NCBI GenBank assembly: GCA_024408905.1
Contig: JAKSUP010000023.1
Location: forward strand, 1 to 11,717
Length of the DNA: 11,717 nucleotides
Origin: a bacterium
Lineage (GTDB): Bacteria; Cyanobacteriota; Vampirovibrionia; Gastranaerophilales; Gastranaerophilaceae
Direction: 5' to 3'
The translations under genes were made by a program, and so were the position numbers. A model generated the notes under the pieces. The model had not been told where the DNA came from. It did not search any database and worked only from the letters and a program-made list of their open reading frames with translations. Of this stretch, positions 1 through 6,689 are shown one piece after another (the stretch's first letter is position 1; the number at the start of each line of letters is the position of its first letter).

Positions 1-55
1 CAAGTGTTTTTGTTTTTTTTTTTTCAAGAGTACATCACAAAGGTCGCTCTAACAA

Positions 56-1162
56 TTATAAAAAACTATTTTCGTCCAAATGATTTTCAAATTTCAATTC
101 CGAGATAATCGTATTTGTAATTTGTAAAATTTTCTTATATCTTAGTGTATTTTCTGAATGTACATCATCAATTGAACAGCCACAAATACTATCGTGTGCC
201 TGATTTTGAATGAGCATCTTATAAGCATAATCAAGAACGGATTCGTATTTTTCTTCTGCGTTACAAAATCTTACAAAGCGTGATGCAAGATTTAATTTAT
301 GCGAACATTCAATATTTAACCTTTTTAAATCAAGGCGTGAAGAATAACAGCCTTGAAGCGTAAATGTTTTAGAGTTATCACGAAGCTCATCATTATATTC
401 AAATTGTTCAAACCTGTCTGCGACGAGTTGGAAATATTCAAATGGGGAACTTAGTTTGATTTCATAATCCTCTTTTAAAATTTCATTAACTGCTAAAATC
501 TGGTCATAGATGTCTTTTTCTACTCCTAAGTGGTCGCCGCCAATTGGATATAAAATATATTCGCCTGATTTTTCGGCAATTTTATCTAATTCTTTTTTCA
601 AAATTTCAGCTTTTTGTTCAATATCACAGTTTAATGAAAATACGTTTTGAAAATAACCCCTAACTAGATTAACGGTATCCATTCCACACCATTTGAATTC
701 TGCCGGAAAATCACCACAACCTCGCCATACGATACATTTATCCATACCGAATTCGCGAAGGATTTCTACAACATTTTGACTATGACCGAATGTATCAGGA
801 AGGTATCCTATAAAATCCGTACAACCCAGTTCAATAGCCCTTTTCATACCAAGTTCAAGATTTTTAGAAAAGCAAGTTTTGTCAGTCAAGAATTCATCTA
901 CCAAGCAATAGAACGGCCCGATATATAATTTTTTTGAATAAATTAATGAGCGAACTAATGCTTCTTTCTCCGGACGAATTTCAAGATAATCTTCCAATGC
1001 TGAAGTTTGACCGTCAAAATAGAAACATGGTATTTGATTTGTTTCAAGCATGTTCAAAATATTGTCAAAAACTCTTAGGAGTCTTAATCTAAAAACTTCA
1101 AACTCCCTATACCACTCTCTATCCCAGTGGGTGTGCAGATATGCGATAACTTGTCTTTTCAT
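56..1162 (-). CDS. GH38 alpha-mannosidase, catalytic and helical domains only
   Basis: Retaining, zinc-dependent alpha-mannosidase of glycoside hydrolase family 38, nearest in style to the bacterial MngB branch. Numbering from an upstream in-frame TTG at 1198, the family motifs are HTHWDREWY at 22-30 (zinc ligands H24 and D26), PDTFGHS at 134-140 (nucleophile D135) and AHDSICGCS at 334-342 (zinc ligand H335), so the active site looks complete. I prefer the ATG at 1162 (MKRQVIAYLH) because it lies just before the first strand; neither start has a clear Shine-Dalgarno. The protein is about 368 residues, whereas family members are commonly 850-1000, so the C-terminal beta domains are missing. 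All three reading frames beyond the stop close within the 55 bases available, so one frameshift does not explain the short length. No signal peptide is seen. Substrate (host glycan, or mannosylglycerate-like) is unknown. Family assignment is strong; activity of the short form is uncertain. Confidence 0.88.
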   Translation of the reverse strand: MKRQVIAYLHTHWDREWYREFEVFRLRLLRVFDNILNMLETNQIPCFYFDGQTSALEDYLEIRPEKEALVRSLIYSKKLYIGPFYCLVDEFLTDKTCFSKNLELGMKRAIELGCTDFIGYLPDTFGHSQNVVEILREFGMDKCIVWRGCGDFPAEFKWCGMDTVNLVRGYFQNVFSLNCDIEQKAEILKKELDKIAEKSGEYILYPIGGDHLGVEKDIYDQILAVNEILKEDYEIKLSSPFEYFQLVADRFEQFEYNDELRDNSKTFTLQGCYSSRLDLKRLNIECSHKLNLASRFVRFCNAEEKYESVLDYAYKMLIQNQAHDSICGCSIDDVHSENTLRYKKILQITNTIISELKFENHLDENSFL

Positions 1163-1214
1163 AAATGATATTTTATAACAAAATTTTATATTCTGCAATT
1201 TTGTATGATATATA

Positions 1215-1244
1215 CTTACAAAATGTCATATTTAATGCTAAAAT
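1215..1244 (+). promoter_or_regulatory. Putative sigma70-type promoter of the secreted protein / solute-binding lipoprotein pair
   Basis: CTTACA at 1215-1220 and TAAAAT at 1239-1244 are separated by 18 bases. A GAGGG ribosome-binding site at 1251-1255 follows, four bases before the ATG at 1260. It lies in the 97-base gap between the divergent mannosidase and the secreted protein. Both boxes are imperfect, so this is a moderate call. Confidence 0.4.
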
Positions 1245-1259
1245 TATGTAGAGGGTTAT

Positions 1260-1673
1260 ATGAGAAATAGAGTTTTAAAAGTTATAGTTATATTTATGTT
1301 TTTATTTTCAAATGTTGTGTTTGCAGATATTCAAACAGTGCAACCATCAGTAAATACATCTGTAACTACTCCACAAAATATAACTTATGAGCATTGTACA
1401 AAGATGTTTGCCGTAAATAAGGAAAAATTATTTTATTTAACCCTTGGTGCAATAACTGCAAATAAATTTACTATTGAAGAAATTCAAACTAATAACGGAT
1501 ATATTATTTTTAAGGCTGCAAATAACAAATATCTTGCTTCAATTTCAGGAATTGATAATGCTAACTCAATTCTAAAAATCACCCCTAGCAATAATATTTA
1601 TTATTTTCAACCGGGAATTTTGTTAAATATGTATAAATACATAGAATTAAACTTAAATACGGAGATTAAATAA
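1260..1673 (+). CDS. Small secreted protein of unknown function
   Basis: A 137-residue protein I do not recognise. Residues 1-22 form a clear Sec signal peptide: RNR near the N-terminus, a hydrophobic core to about residue 20, and cleavage probably after VFA-22. The mature part has a short Ser/Thr/Gln-rich linker (about 23-41), a lone cysteine at 46, then alternating short hydrophobic stretches that look like beta strands (for example GYIIFKAANNKYLASI). No catalytic motif is visible. A GAGGG ribosome-binding site precedes the ATG. Its stop codon overlaps the start of the solute-binding lipoprotein by one base (TAATG), so the two are probably translated together. This suggests, without proving, a joint role at the cell surface, perhaps as an accessory binding protein. 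Confidence 0.75.
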   Translation: MRNRVLKVIVIFMFLFSNVVFADIQTVQPSVNTSVTTPQNITYEHCTKMFAVNKEKLFYLTLGAITANKFTIEEIQTNNGYIIFKAANNKYLASISGIDNANSILKITPSNNIYYFQPGILLNMYKYIELNLNTEIK

Positions 1674-2872
1674 TGAAAAAACTATTTCTTTTATTTTTAT
1701 CTGTAATTCTTTTGGCAGGCTGTTCTATAAAGAATAACGGGGTGAAAGAAATTACGTTTTGGACTCTTCAAATGGGTGATTTTGCTCCATATATCAATAA
1801 AATTATTGAAGATTATGAACTTGAACACAAAAATATTAAAATCAAGTGGATTGATGTACCATTTTCAGAAGGTGAAAAAAGGACGCTTGCTGCTGTTATG
1901 ACAGATTGTCCTCCTGATTTGATTAATCTTAATCCTGATTTTTCAGCTCTTTTGGCCCAAAAAGGAACACTTTGGGAAATTGATGCTGATAAATTGGTGG
2001 GTTATAATCAAGAAATAATAAATGCTTTGAAATATAATGATAAAATATATTCAATTCCTTGGTATGCAACCAGTGCAATAACAATTTATAATAAAGATTT
2101 ATTCAAAAAGTCAGGGATTATAAGAGAACCAAAAACTTATCAGGAATTGGCATCAGTTTCTGAAAAAATAAAAACTGCAACCGGAGCATATTCATATTTA
2201 CCGACAATTACCGAAAACGATACAATGATAAAAATTTTGAATAAATACGGTATCTCAGAAATTGAGGATTATAATTCAAAAGAAAGTATAAAAGTCTTTG
2301 AGATGTTTAAAAAACTTTATCAAAATGGGCTTATCCCACCTGAAACTATCACTATGACGCATAGGGAAGCTTTGGAACAATATATGGCAGGAAAGATAAT
2401 TTTTTATCAAGGTGGTGCCAATTTCTTAAATATGATTAAGGAAAATGCTCCGAAGATTTATGCTCAAACAGATGTTTTAGAGCAAATAAAGGGACCTGTT
2501 GGTCAAAACGATTTTTCCGTTATGAATTTCGTTATTCCACAAAAAGCTTTGCATAAAGAAGAAGCGTTGGATTTCTGCTTGTATTTAACAAATGAGGAAA
2601 ATCAGTTGAAGCTTGCTAAAATGACTAATGTTATTGCAACGAATTCAAATGCGTTAAGGGATGAATTTTATAATGATTATTCAAATTTAACAGCAAAATC
2701 ACGCTCACTAAGTGCCAAGCAAATAAATAAGATTAATCCTCAAATTAAACAAAGAGAAAACCAAAAGGAAATAAATCTTGTAATAAATACTGCAGTGCAG
2801 TCAGTTTTACTGAATAAAGACTCTATCGAAAACATTTTGAATGACGCTGTATCTACTTTGGATAACAAGTAA
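1673..2872 (+). CDS. ABC transporter solute-binding lipoprotein, family 1 (sugar type)
   Basis: Extracytoplasmic solute-binding protein of the SBP_bac_1 / MalE-like group, expected to deliver a carbohydrate to an ABC permease. Residues 1-17 are a lipoprotein signal ending in the lipobox LAGC, with C17 as the lipidated residue. The mature protein opens with KEITFWTLQ, the typical first strand of the family, followed by a helix and a KIKWIDVPF strand. The hinge and second-lobe features fit the usual length of about 400-430 residues. GGAG at 1661-1664, eight bases before the ATG, is a good ribosome-binding site, and the start overlaps the upstream stop by one base. No permease or ATPase gene follows, so it is an orphan in this window and must borrow a permease elsewhere or act in sensing. 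The nearby mannosidase makes a mannose-containing oligosaccharide a reasonable but unproven ligand. Confidence 0.88.
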   Translation: MKKLFLLFLSVILLAGCSIKNNGVKEITFWTLQMGDFAPYINKIIEDYELEHKNIKIKWIDVPFSEGEKRTLAAVMTDCPPDLINLNPDFSALLAQKGTLWEIDADKLVGYNQEIINALKYNDKIYSIPWYATSAITIYNKDLFKKSGIIREPKTYQELASVSEKIKTATGAYSYLPTITENDTMIKILNKYGISEIEDYNSKESIKVFEMFKKLYQNGLIPPETITMTHREALEQYMAGKIIFYQGGANFLNMIKENAPKIYAQTDVLEQIKGPVGQNDFSVMNFVIPQKALHKEEALDFCLYLTNEENQLKLAKMTNVIATNSNALRDEFYNDYSNLTAKSRSLSAKQINKINPQIKQRENQKEINLVINTAVQSVLLNKDSIENILNDAVSTLDNK

Positions 2873-2880
2873 GAAAATAA

Positions 2881-2909
2881 TTGCATTAAGAAAAAAATAG
2901 TCATATAAT
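2881..2909 (+). promoter_or_regulatory. Sigma70-type promoter with consensus -10
   Basis: TTGCAT at 2881-2886, a 17-base spacer, and a perfect TATAAT at 2904-2909. An AGAGGG ribosome-binding site at 2921-2926 lies nine bases before the ATG at 2936. This gives the following gene its own transcript, separate from the solute-binding protein gene that ends at 2872. No terminator hairpin is visible between the two genes. Confidence 0.65.
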
Positions 2910-2935
2910 GTATCGTGTAAAGAGGGTTTTTCAAA

Positions 2936-3934
2936 ATGAAAACTAATTATATTTGGTGGTGCGTATCAGGAATTGCAGTAATTGCTGTTTGTTTTGCGTG
3001 CGTATTTTTAGTACAAAGAAAAAGCGCCGAATTGCTGGTAGAGGAAGTTTTAAAACCCGATACAAAAGTTAAACAAGAAAAAACTATAACAAAAGATATT
3101 CCAAGTGTTAAAGATGATGCGAAAATTAAATATAATTTGTATTCTGATACAGATATGCCACTTACATCAATTGTAGAAATTTCAAAGTTGCCGGAAAAAG
3201 TTAAAAAGATAGTTGATGAGGTATTGGAAAGTTCTCAAGGCATATATTTGCTCAAAGCTAATAAGGATAAAGTTTTTATAATAACCCAAAATGCTAACAG
3301 TATTGAAAACAGATTTTTTAGAAATAATGTTGAATTAGTTGAAGTATCGCTTAAGCCTGAAGATAATTACAAAAAAACAGTTAAAACTATTGGTTATACA
3401 GGCGAAAATAACGAATTGGAAAACGCTGTTAATGGGTTTGATACACAAAATGATATATGGGAGTATGATAAATCTCAAGAAATCCCTCGCCCTACAAAGC
3501 ATGTAAAATATGATAATAACGGTAAAGTGGAGTTTACCGAAGTATGGAATTATGATAATTCTCCAATTAAATATGAAATGAAAAATGCGAATGATAAGGT
3601 TGTTTCTGTGCTAAAAGAAACTACTGAGAATGGCGAAAATTATACTCGCGAGCAATTATTTTATGATGATAACGGGCATACAGAAATGAATATTTCAGCT
3701 CACTATAGCGGGGCCAATATTTCAAGATTTACATATTTTAATGCAAAACAACCAACGGACAATGTGAGTATAATGAGTGAATATACGGATAGTGTTAAAA
3801 CTGTAGAAAAGGTTTATAATTCTGATTATGAATTAATAGAAACCCTACAATCAAAGTACGATAATAACGACAAGAGAACAGATATTAAGGTTTATGATAA
3901 AGACGGGAATGCTGTAGCAGACATTTCTTCTTAG
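2936..3934 (+). CDS. Membrane-anchored extracytoplasmic protein, unknown function
   Basis: A 332-residue protein I cannot assign. One transmembrane segment at about residues 7-27 (rich in I, V, C and F, with no cleavage site) should anchor it with the bulk outside the cytoplasm. Residues 28-70 form a charged Lys/Asp/Glu linker. From about 190 onward there are loose repeats built on Y-D-N/D-N/D-G-K followed by a strand: KYDNNGKVEFTEVWNYDN, LFYDDNGHTEMNIS, KYDNNDKRTDIKVYDKDG. These recall the short beta-hairpin repeats of MORN- or RHS-like proteins, though I do not claim membership. It has its own promoter. Its TAG stop (3932-3934) overlaps the TAA stop (3931-3933) of the convergent metalloprotease gene. 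Confidence 0.75.
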   Translation: MKTNYIWWCVSGIAVIAVCFACVFLVQRKSAELLVEEVLKPDTKVKQEKTITKDIPSVKDDAKIKYNLYSDTDMPLTSIVEISKLPEKVKKIVDEVLESSQGIYLLKANKDKVFIITQNANSIENRFFRNNVELVEVSLKPEDNYKKTVKTIGYTGENNELENAVNGFDTQNDIWEYDKSQEIPRPTKHVKYDNNGKVEFTEVWNYDNSPIKYEMKNANDKVVSVLKETTENGENYTREQLFYDDNGHTEMNISAHYSGANISRFTYFNAKQPTDNVSIMSEYTDSVKTVEKVYNSDYELIETLQSKYDNNDKRTDIKVYDKDGNAVADISS

Positions 3935-4728
3935 TCTAATTTTCTTGGTCGTGTAAATTTTTCCATTATTTTACTTGCAACAAAGACAGAAAAACCAACG
4001 ACAGCAGCCAGTCCTATATATGAAAACAAGGCTTTGCCGTAAAACTTTTTCAAATGTTTTGTAATATTTTCTGTTGCACCAACTGATTTTGCGAGTTTTA
4101 TTCCTCTATAGCTTGCTATAGCTTCTTCAACTACTGTTGGTGCAATTGCAATTGCTGCTATTTTGCCACAATTATCTTGAACCCAGTCGTATGCGTTTCG
4201 TTTTGCATTTTTGGGTTTTTGGTGTGTTAACAGGGCAATTGTACCCATGATACTTGCTATTGCCAGACCCGGCGCTCTGCATTTTTGTAATATTCCCCCA
4301 ACTTTACTTGATAAATGATTTATCGCGTGTCCTGCCTCGTGAAAAGCCGTAATAGAAGCTTTATCTAAATTTACGTAAATCTCCTTTGTTTTTGGAGAAT
4401 AAAAAGCATTTCTACCTGCTTTAACCTCAGCAATTGCTCCGGTGGAGTCAAAAACAGGCCTTTTAGCGACATCAACGATTGTTACTCCCTTTTCTTTTAG
4501 ACCTGATTTTTCAAAAGATTTAATAAATAGGTCTTTGTACTGTGAATTATTTACGACCTCTTTTTCCAATTGCTTTGCTGAAGGTTTTGAAAAATAAGGC
4601 AAAGCTCCCAATACAATGGTTGAAGCAGCACTCCCGACCATATAACCGGCTAAAGCACTTTTATTGCTGCGACGGCGATATGCGTTTCCATCATTGTCAT
4701 AAATTATGCTGTTTTGGATTTTAGACAC
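3931..4728 (-). CDS. Membrane zinc metalloprotease-like protein (HEAGH)
   Basis: A 265-residue protein with a gluzincin-type zinc motif, FHEAGHAINHL, at 129-139 (H130 and H134 as ligands, E131 catalytic). A likely third ligand is E201 or E202 in VVEEAIASYRG, near the start of a helix, as in YugP-like zinc peptidases. Hydrophobic segments at about 25-43, 153-168, 188-200 and 234-252 suggest several membrane passes or membrane-associated helices. A charged segment (50-125) leads into the active site with a KEIYVNLD strand. The start is GTG, supported by AAAAGG eight bases upstream. The pattern of HExxH, membrane helix and EExxAS resembles the YugP/M48-like membrane peptidases, but the exact family is uncertain and the substrate unknown. 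The gene is monocistronic and ends tail-to-tail with the plus-strand gene. Confidence 0.72.
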   Translation of the reverse strand: MSKIQNSIIYDNDGNAYRRRSNKSALAGYMVGSAASTIVLGALPYFSKPSAKQLEKEVVNNSQYKDLFIKSFEKSGLKEKGVTIVDVAKRPVFDSTGAIAEVKAGRNAFYSPKTKEIYVNLDKASITAFHEAGHAINHLSSKVGGILQKCRAPGLAIASIMGTIALLTHQKPKNAKRNAYDWVQDNCGKIAAIAIAPTVVEEAIASYRGIKLAKSVGATENITKHLKKFYGKALFSYIGLAAVVGFSVFVASKIMEKFTRPRKLD

Positions 4729-4748
4729 TAATACGACCTTTTAATAGA

Positions 4749-4777
4749 ATTCTACATTCATATTAAAACAATGAAAA
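4749..4777 (-). promoter_or_regulatory. Possible promoter of the metalloprotease gene
   Basis: On the minus strand, TTTTCA (4777-4772), a 17-base spacer and TAGAAT (4754-4749) lie just upstream of the AAAAGG ribosome-binding site (4742-4737) and the GTG start at 4728. The predicted leader is only about 14 bases. Base composition is very AT-rich here, so chance matches are likely. Confidence 0.3.
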
Positions 4778-4797
4778 CGAAATTTTTGCTAGTAATA

Positions 4798-6030
4798 TTA
4801 CTGAACTGCTGTTTCAGTATTTACTTTTTTAGAATTATTTTTACGAATTTGCTTTAATTCTTCTTTATGCTGTTGAATTTTTATAAGAGTATCCATATCC
4901 ATTTGATGCAATTTCCTTTGATACTCAAGTTTGTTTATTTTTTGGTCATACTTTTTTGTAGCTTTTTCTTCTTTTTCTTGTGCTTTTTCCAATTTTTTGG
5001 CACGTTTTGCTTCAAATTCCAAATCTGTAGCATCAACAACGGAGTCCTCTTCTAATCGATATCCTATTACAGATATAGGAACATCAGCTCCATCTATGGA
5101 TTCAAGCTTGGAGTTGTTTCCTTCAGTATCAATACTCCAAGTCCCCAAAAATTTCGGGACATCACCTGTATATGCGTACGCTGTTACAATAACTCTGTTG
5201 TCATCATTTGCGTCAAATCCCATCGGATATATATCCCAACGCTTTTCATCAAAATCAATTCCACCTGATTTTGCCCAATAATGTACTATAGCATCGCGAA
5301 TTTGGGGGATTTTTGTTGCTTGTTGTTTTTCAAAGTCATAAACCCACAAATCTGTTTTCCATATCCCATCGTGTCTATGACCGACTTTTTCCTTAACTAC
5401 AAGTTTTTTATTGTCACTTGAAAAATCAATCGGAGTCAGTGTTCTAAAAATATATTTTTCATCAATTTCTTTCAAAGTTGATATCAAAGGTTTTTCTTCT
5501 CTTTGTATAATATTAGCACGCATAACTTTTTCTTTGTCGTTTAAAGAAGGATCTAATTTGATTAAAAACAAATCACAGGATGTGCAATCTGATTGAGCAT
5601 AATAATAAACTGCAGGATAAACAAGCATTGTTTTGTCGCCTGAAATTATTCCTTGAGCATTTATTTGTCTGTCAAAATTCAATTTTCTTGGCAGATTTAA
5701 TTCAGGGCTTCCTATTGGAGAATTATATTTAACTAATTTATAAGTTTTTTGTGGAACATAAATCATGTTAGAATCCTTTGGAATATCTGCTTCTCCAATT
5801 TCAATTTCTGCTTTTGCTTTAGCACGTGATGCTGCTTCATATTCTTCAACAGTCATATAACCTGATTCGGGCAACTTACTTTTTTGGTACTTTTCTGTTT
5901 CTTCAAGCTTAGCAACTTTATTCATGTAGACACATTCAGCTACGCTTGTATCACGTTTTTTCATAATAGGATGTGCCTGTGTAAAATGGACTTTTGCAGC
6001 CATCATCATACCTGCAAGTGTTGAAAACAT
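4798..6030 (-). CDS. Propeller-like / coiled-coil protein of unknown function, coupled to a response regulator
   Basis: A 410-residue protein I do not recognise. The N-terminal 20 residues are only weakly hydrophobic with a Lys at 13, so a signal peptide is doubtful. Residues 40-80 are charged and helical. The middle (about 120-325) has repeated strand patterns of the TolB/PD40 type, for example IDFSSDNKKLVVKEKVG followed by TDLWVYDFEKQQATKIP (201-242), and YPMGFDANDDNRVIVTAYA (268-286). C149 and C152 form a CTSC pair. Residues 335-397 are almost entirely Lys/Glu/Gln/Ala/Leu, a strong coiled-coil candidate. The ATG overlaps the stop of the response regulator by one base (TAATG), and AAGGAAGG within the end of that gene is its ribosome-binding site, so translation is coupled. 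It is probably a component or target of the adjoining two-component system; that is inference from position only. Confidence 0.7.
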   Translation of the reverse strand: MFSTLAGMMMAAKVHFTQAHPIMKKRDTSVAECVYMNKVAKLEETEKYQKSKLPESGYMTVEEYEAASRAKAKAEIEIGEADIPKDSNMIYVPQKTYKLVKYNSPIGSPELNLPRKLNFDRQINAQGIISGDKTMLVYPAVYYYAQSDCTSCDLFLIKLDPSLNDKEKVMRANIIQREEKPLISTLKEIDEKYIFRTLTPIDFSSDNKKLVVKEKVGHRHDGIWKTDLWVYDFEKQQATKIPQIRDAIVHYWAKSGGIDFDEKRWDIYPMGFDANDDNRVIVTAYAYTGDVPKFLGTWSIDTEGNNSKLESIDGADVPISVIGYRLEEDSVVDATDLEFEAKRAKKLEKAQEKEEKATKKYDQKINKLEYQRKLHQMDMDTLIKIQQHKEELKQIRKNNSKKVNTETAVQ

Positions 6031-6689
6031 TATACTAATCCTTCCTTCATTGCTGTTACAGTCGCTTGAGTTCTTGTTGTTGCGCTTAGCTTTTGTAAAA
6101 TGCTGTGTACGTGAGCTTTTGCTGTTGCACGTGTAATAACCAGTTTTTCAGCTATTTGTGGGTTTGAAAGTCCGTCAACCATTAGTGCTAAAACATCTAA
6201 TTCTCGTTCAGTTAATCCGTAGATATTTTTTTCTTGTGGTTCAACAATTGATACTTGAGTGTGAGAAGACGGTCGTTGTAAATTTGAAAATACTACTTTA
6301 GCTATTGCAGGGTCTATCCAACCGACACCTTCGTACACAGATTTTATAGCAGTTGTAATTTGTTCTGACGATGCCCCTTTCATTATGTATCCGTCAGCAC
6401 CTGCTTTAAACGATTCAAAAATGTCTTGATCATTATTGCGTGAAGTCAGTATCAAAGCTTTTACTTCCGGCAAAAATTCTTTAATTCGTTGAATCGCTTC
6501 AATCCCATCCATATTTGGAAGTCCAATGTCCATCAAAATTACATCAGGAGAATATTCTCTGGCTTTTTTTATTCCGTCCAAGCCATCAATAGCTTCTGAT
6601 ACAAGATTTATTCCTTCTGCTTTTTCAAGAAGCATTGAAATTCCCATCCTAAATAATTCGTGGTCTTCTACCAGCAGAACATTAATCAT
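6030..6689 (-). CDS. NarL/FixJ-family response regulator (REC + LuxR HTH)
   Basis: A 219-residue DNA-binding response regulator of usual length for the family. The receiver occupies residues 2-120, with acidic pair E8/D9, phosphoacceptor D54 in ILMDIGLP, T82 in LILTSRN and K104. The LuxR-type helix-turn-helix covers about 156-217: GLTERELDVLALMVDG, then NPQIAEKLVITRATAKAHVH, whose last helix is the recognition helix. It should be phosphorylated by the kinase encoded immediately upstream. Its ATG lies inside the end of that kinase gene (eight-base overlap), with AGGAG at 6700-6696 as a clear ribosome-binding site, and its stop overlaps the start of the 410-residue protein. Likely targets include its own operon and the divergent pilin operon, but no defined binding site was proven. 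Confidence 0.93.
   Translation of the reverse strand: MINVLLVEDHELFRMGISMLLEKAEGINLVSEAIDGLDGIKKAREYSPDVILMDIGLPNMDGIEAIQRIKEFLPEVKALILTSRNNDQDIFESFKAGADGYIMKGASSEQITTAIKSVYEGVGWIDPAIAKVVFSNLQRPSSHTQVSIVEPQEKNIYGLTERELDVLALMVDGLSNPQIAEKLVITRATAKAHVHSILQKLSATTRTQATVTAMKEGLV

Noticed and set aside
8..24. T run as terminator of the mannosidase gene
   Set aside because: On the mannosidase strand it is an A run, the wrong orientation, and there is no stem before it.
4106..4121. Inverted repeat CTATAGC-TT-GCTATAG
   Set aside because: Inside the metalloprotease coding region with a two-base loop and no flanking regulatory signal.
4791..4802. Perfect 12-bp palindrome AGTAATATTACT as an operator
   Set aside because: It lies over the stop codon of the 410-residue gene and is all but one pair A/T plus the ends; chance is likely.
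4867..5281. Plus-strand reading frames opposite the 410-residue protein
   Set aside because: Low-complexity Phe/Leu/Ser-rich translations with no ribosome-binding site, antisense to a well-supported gene.
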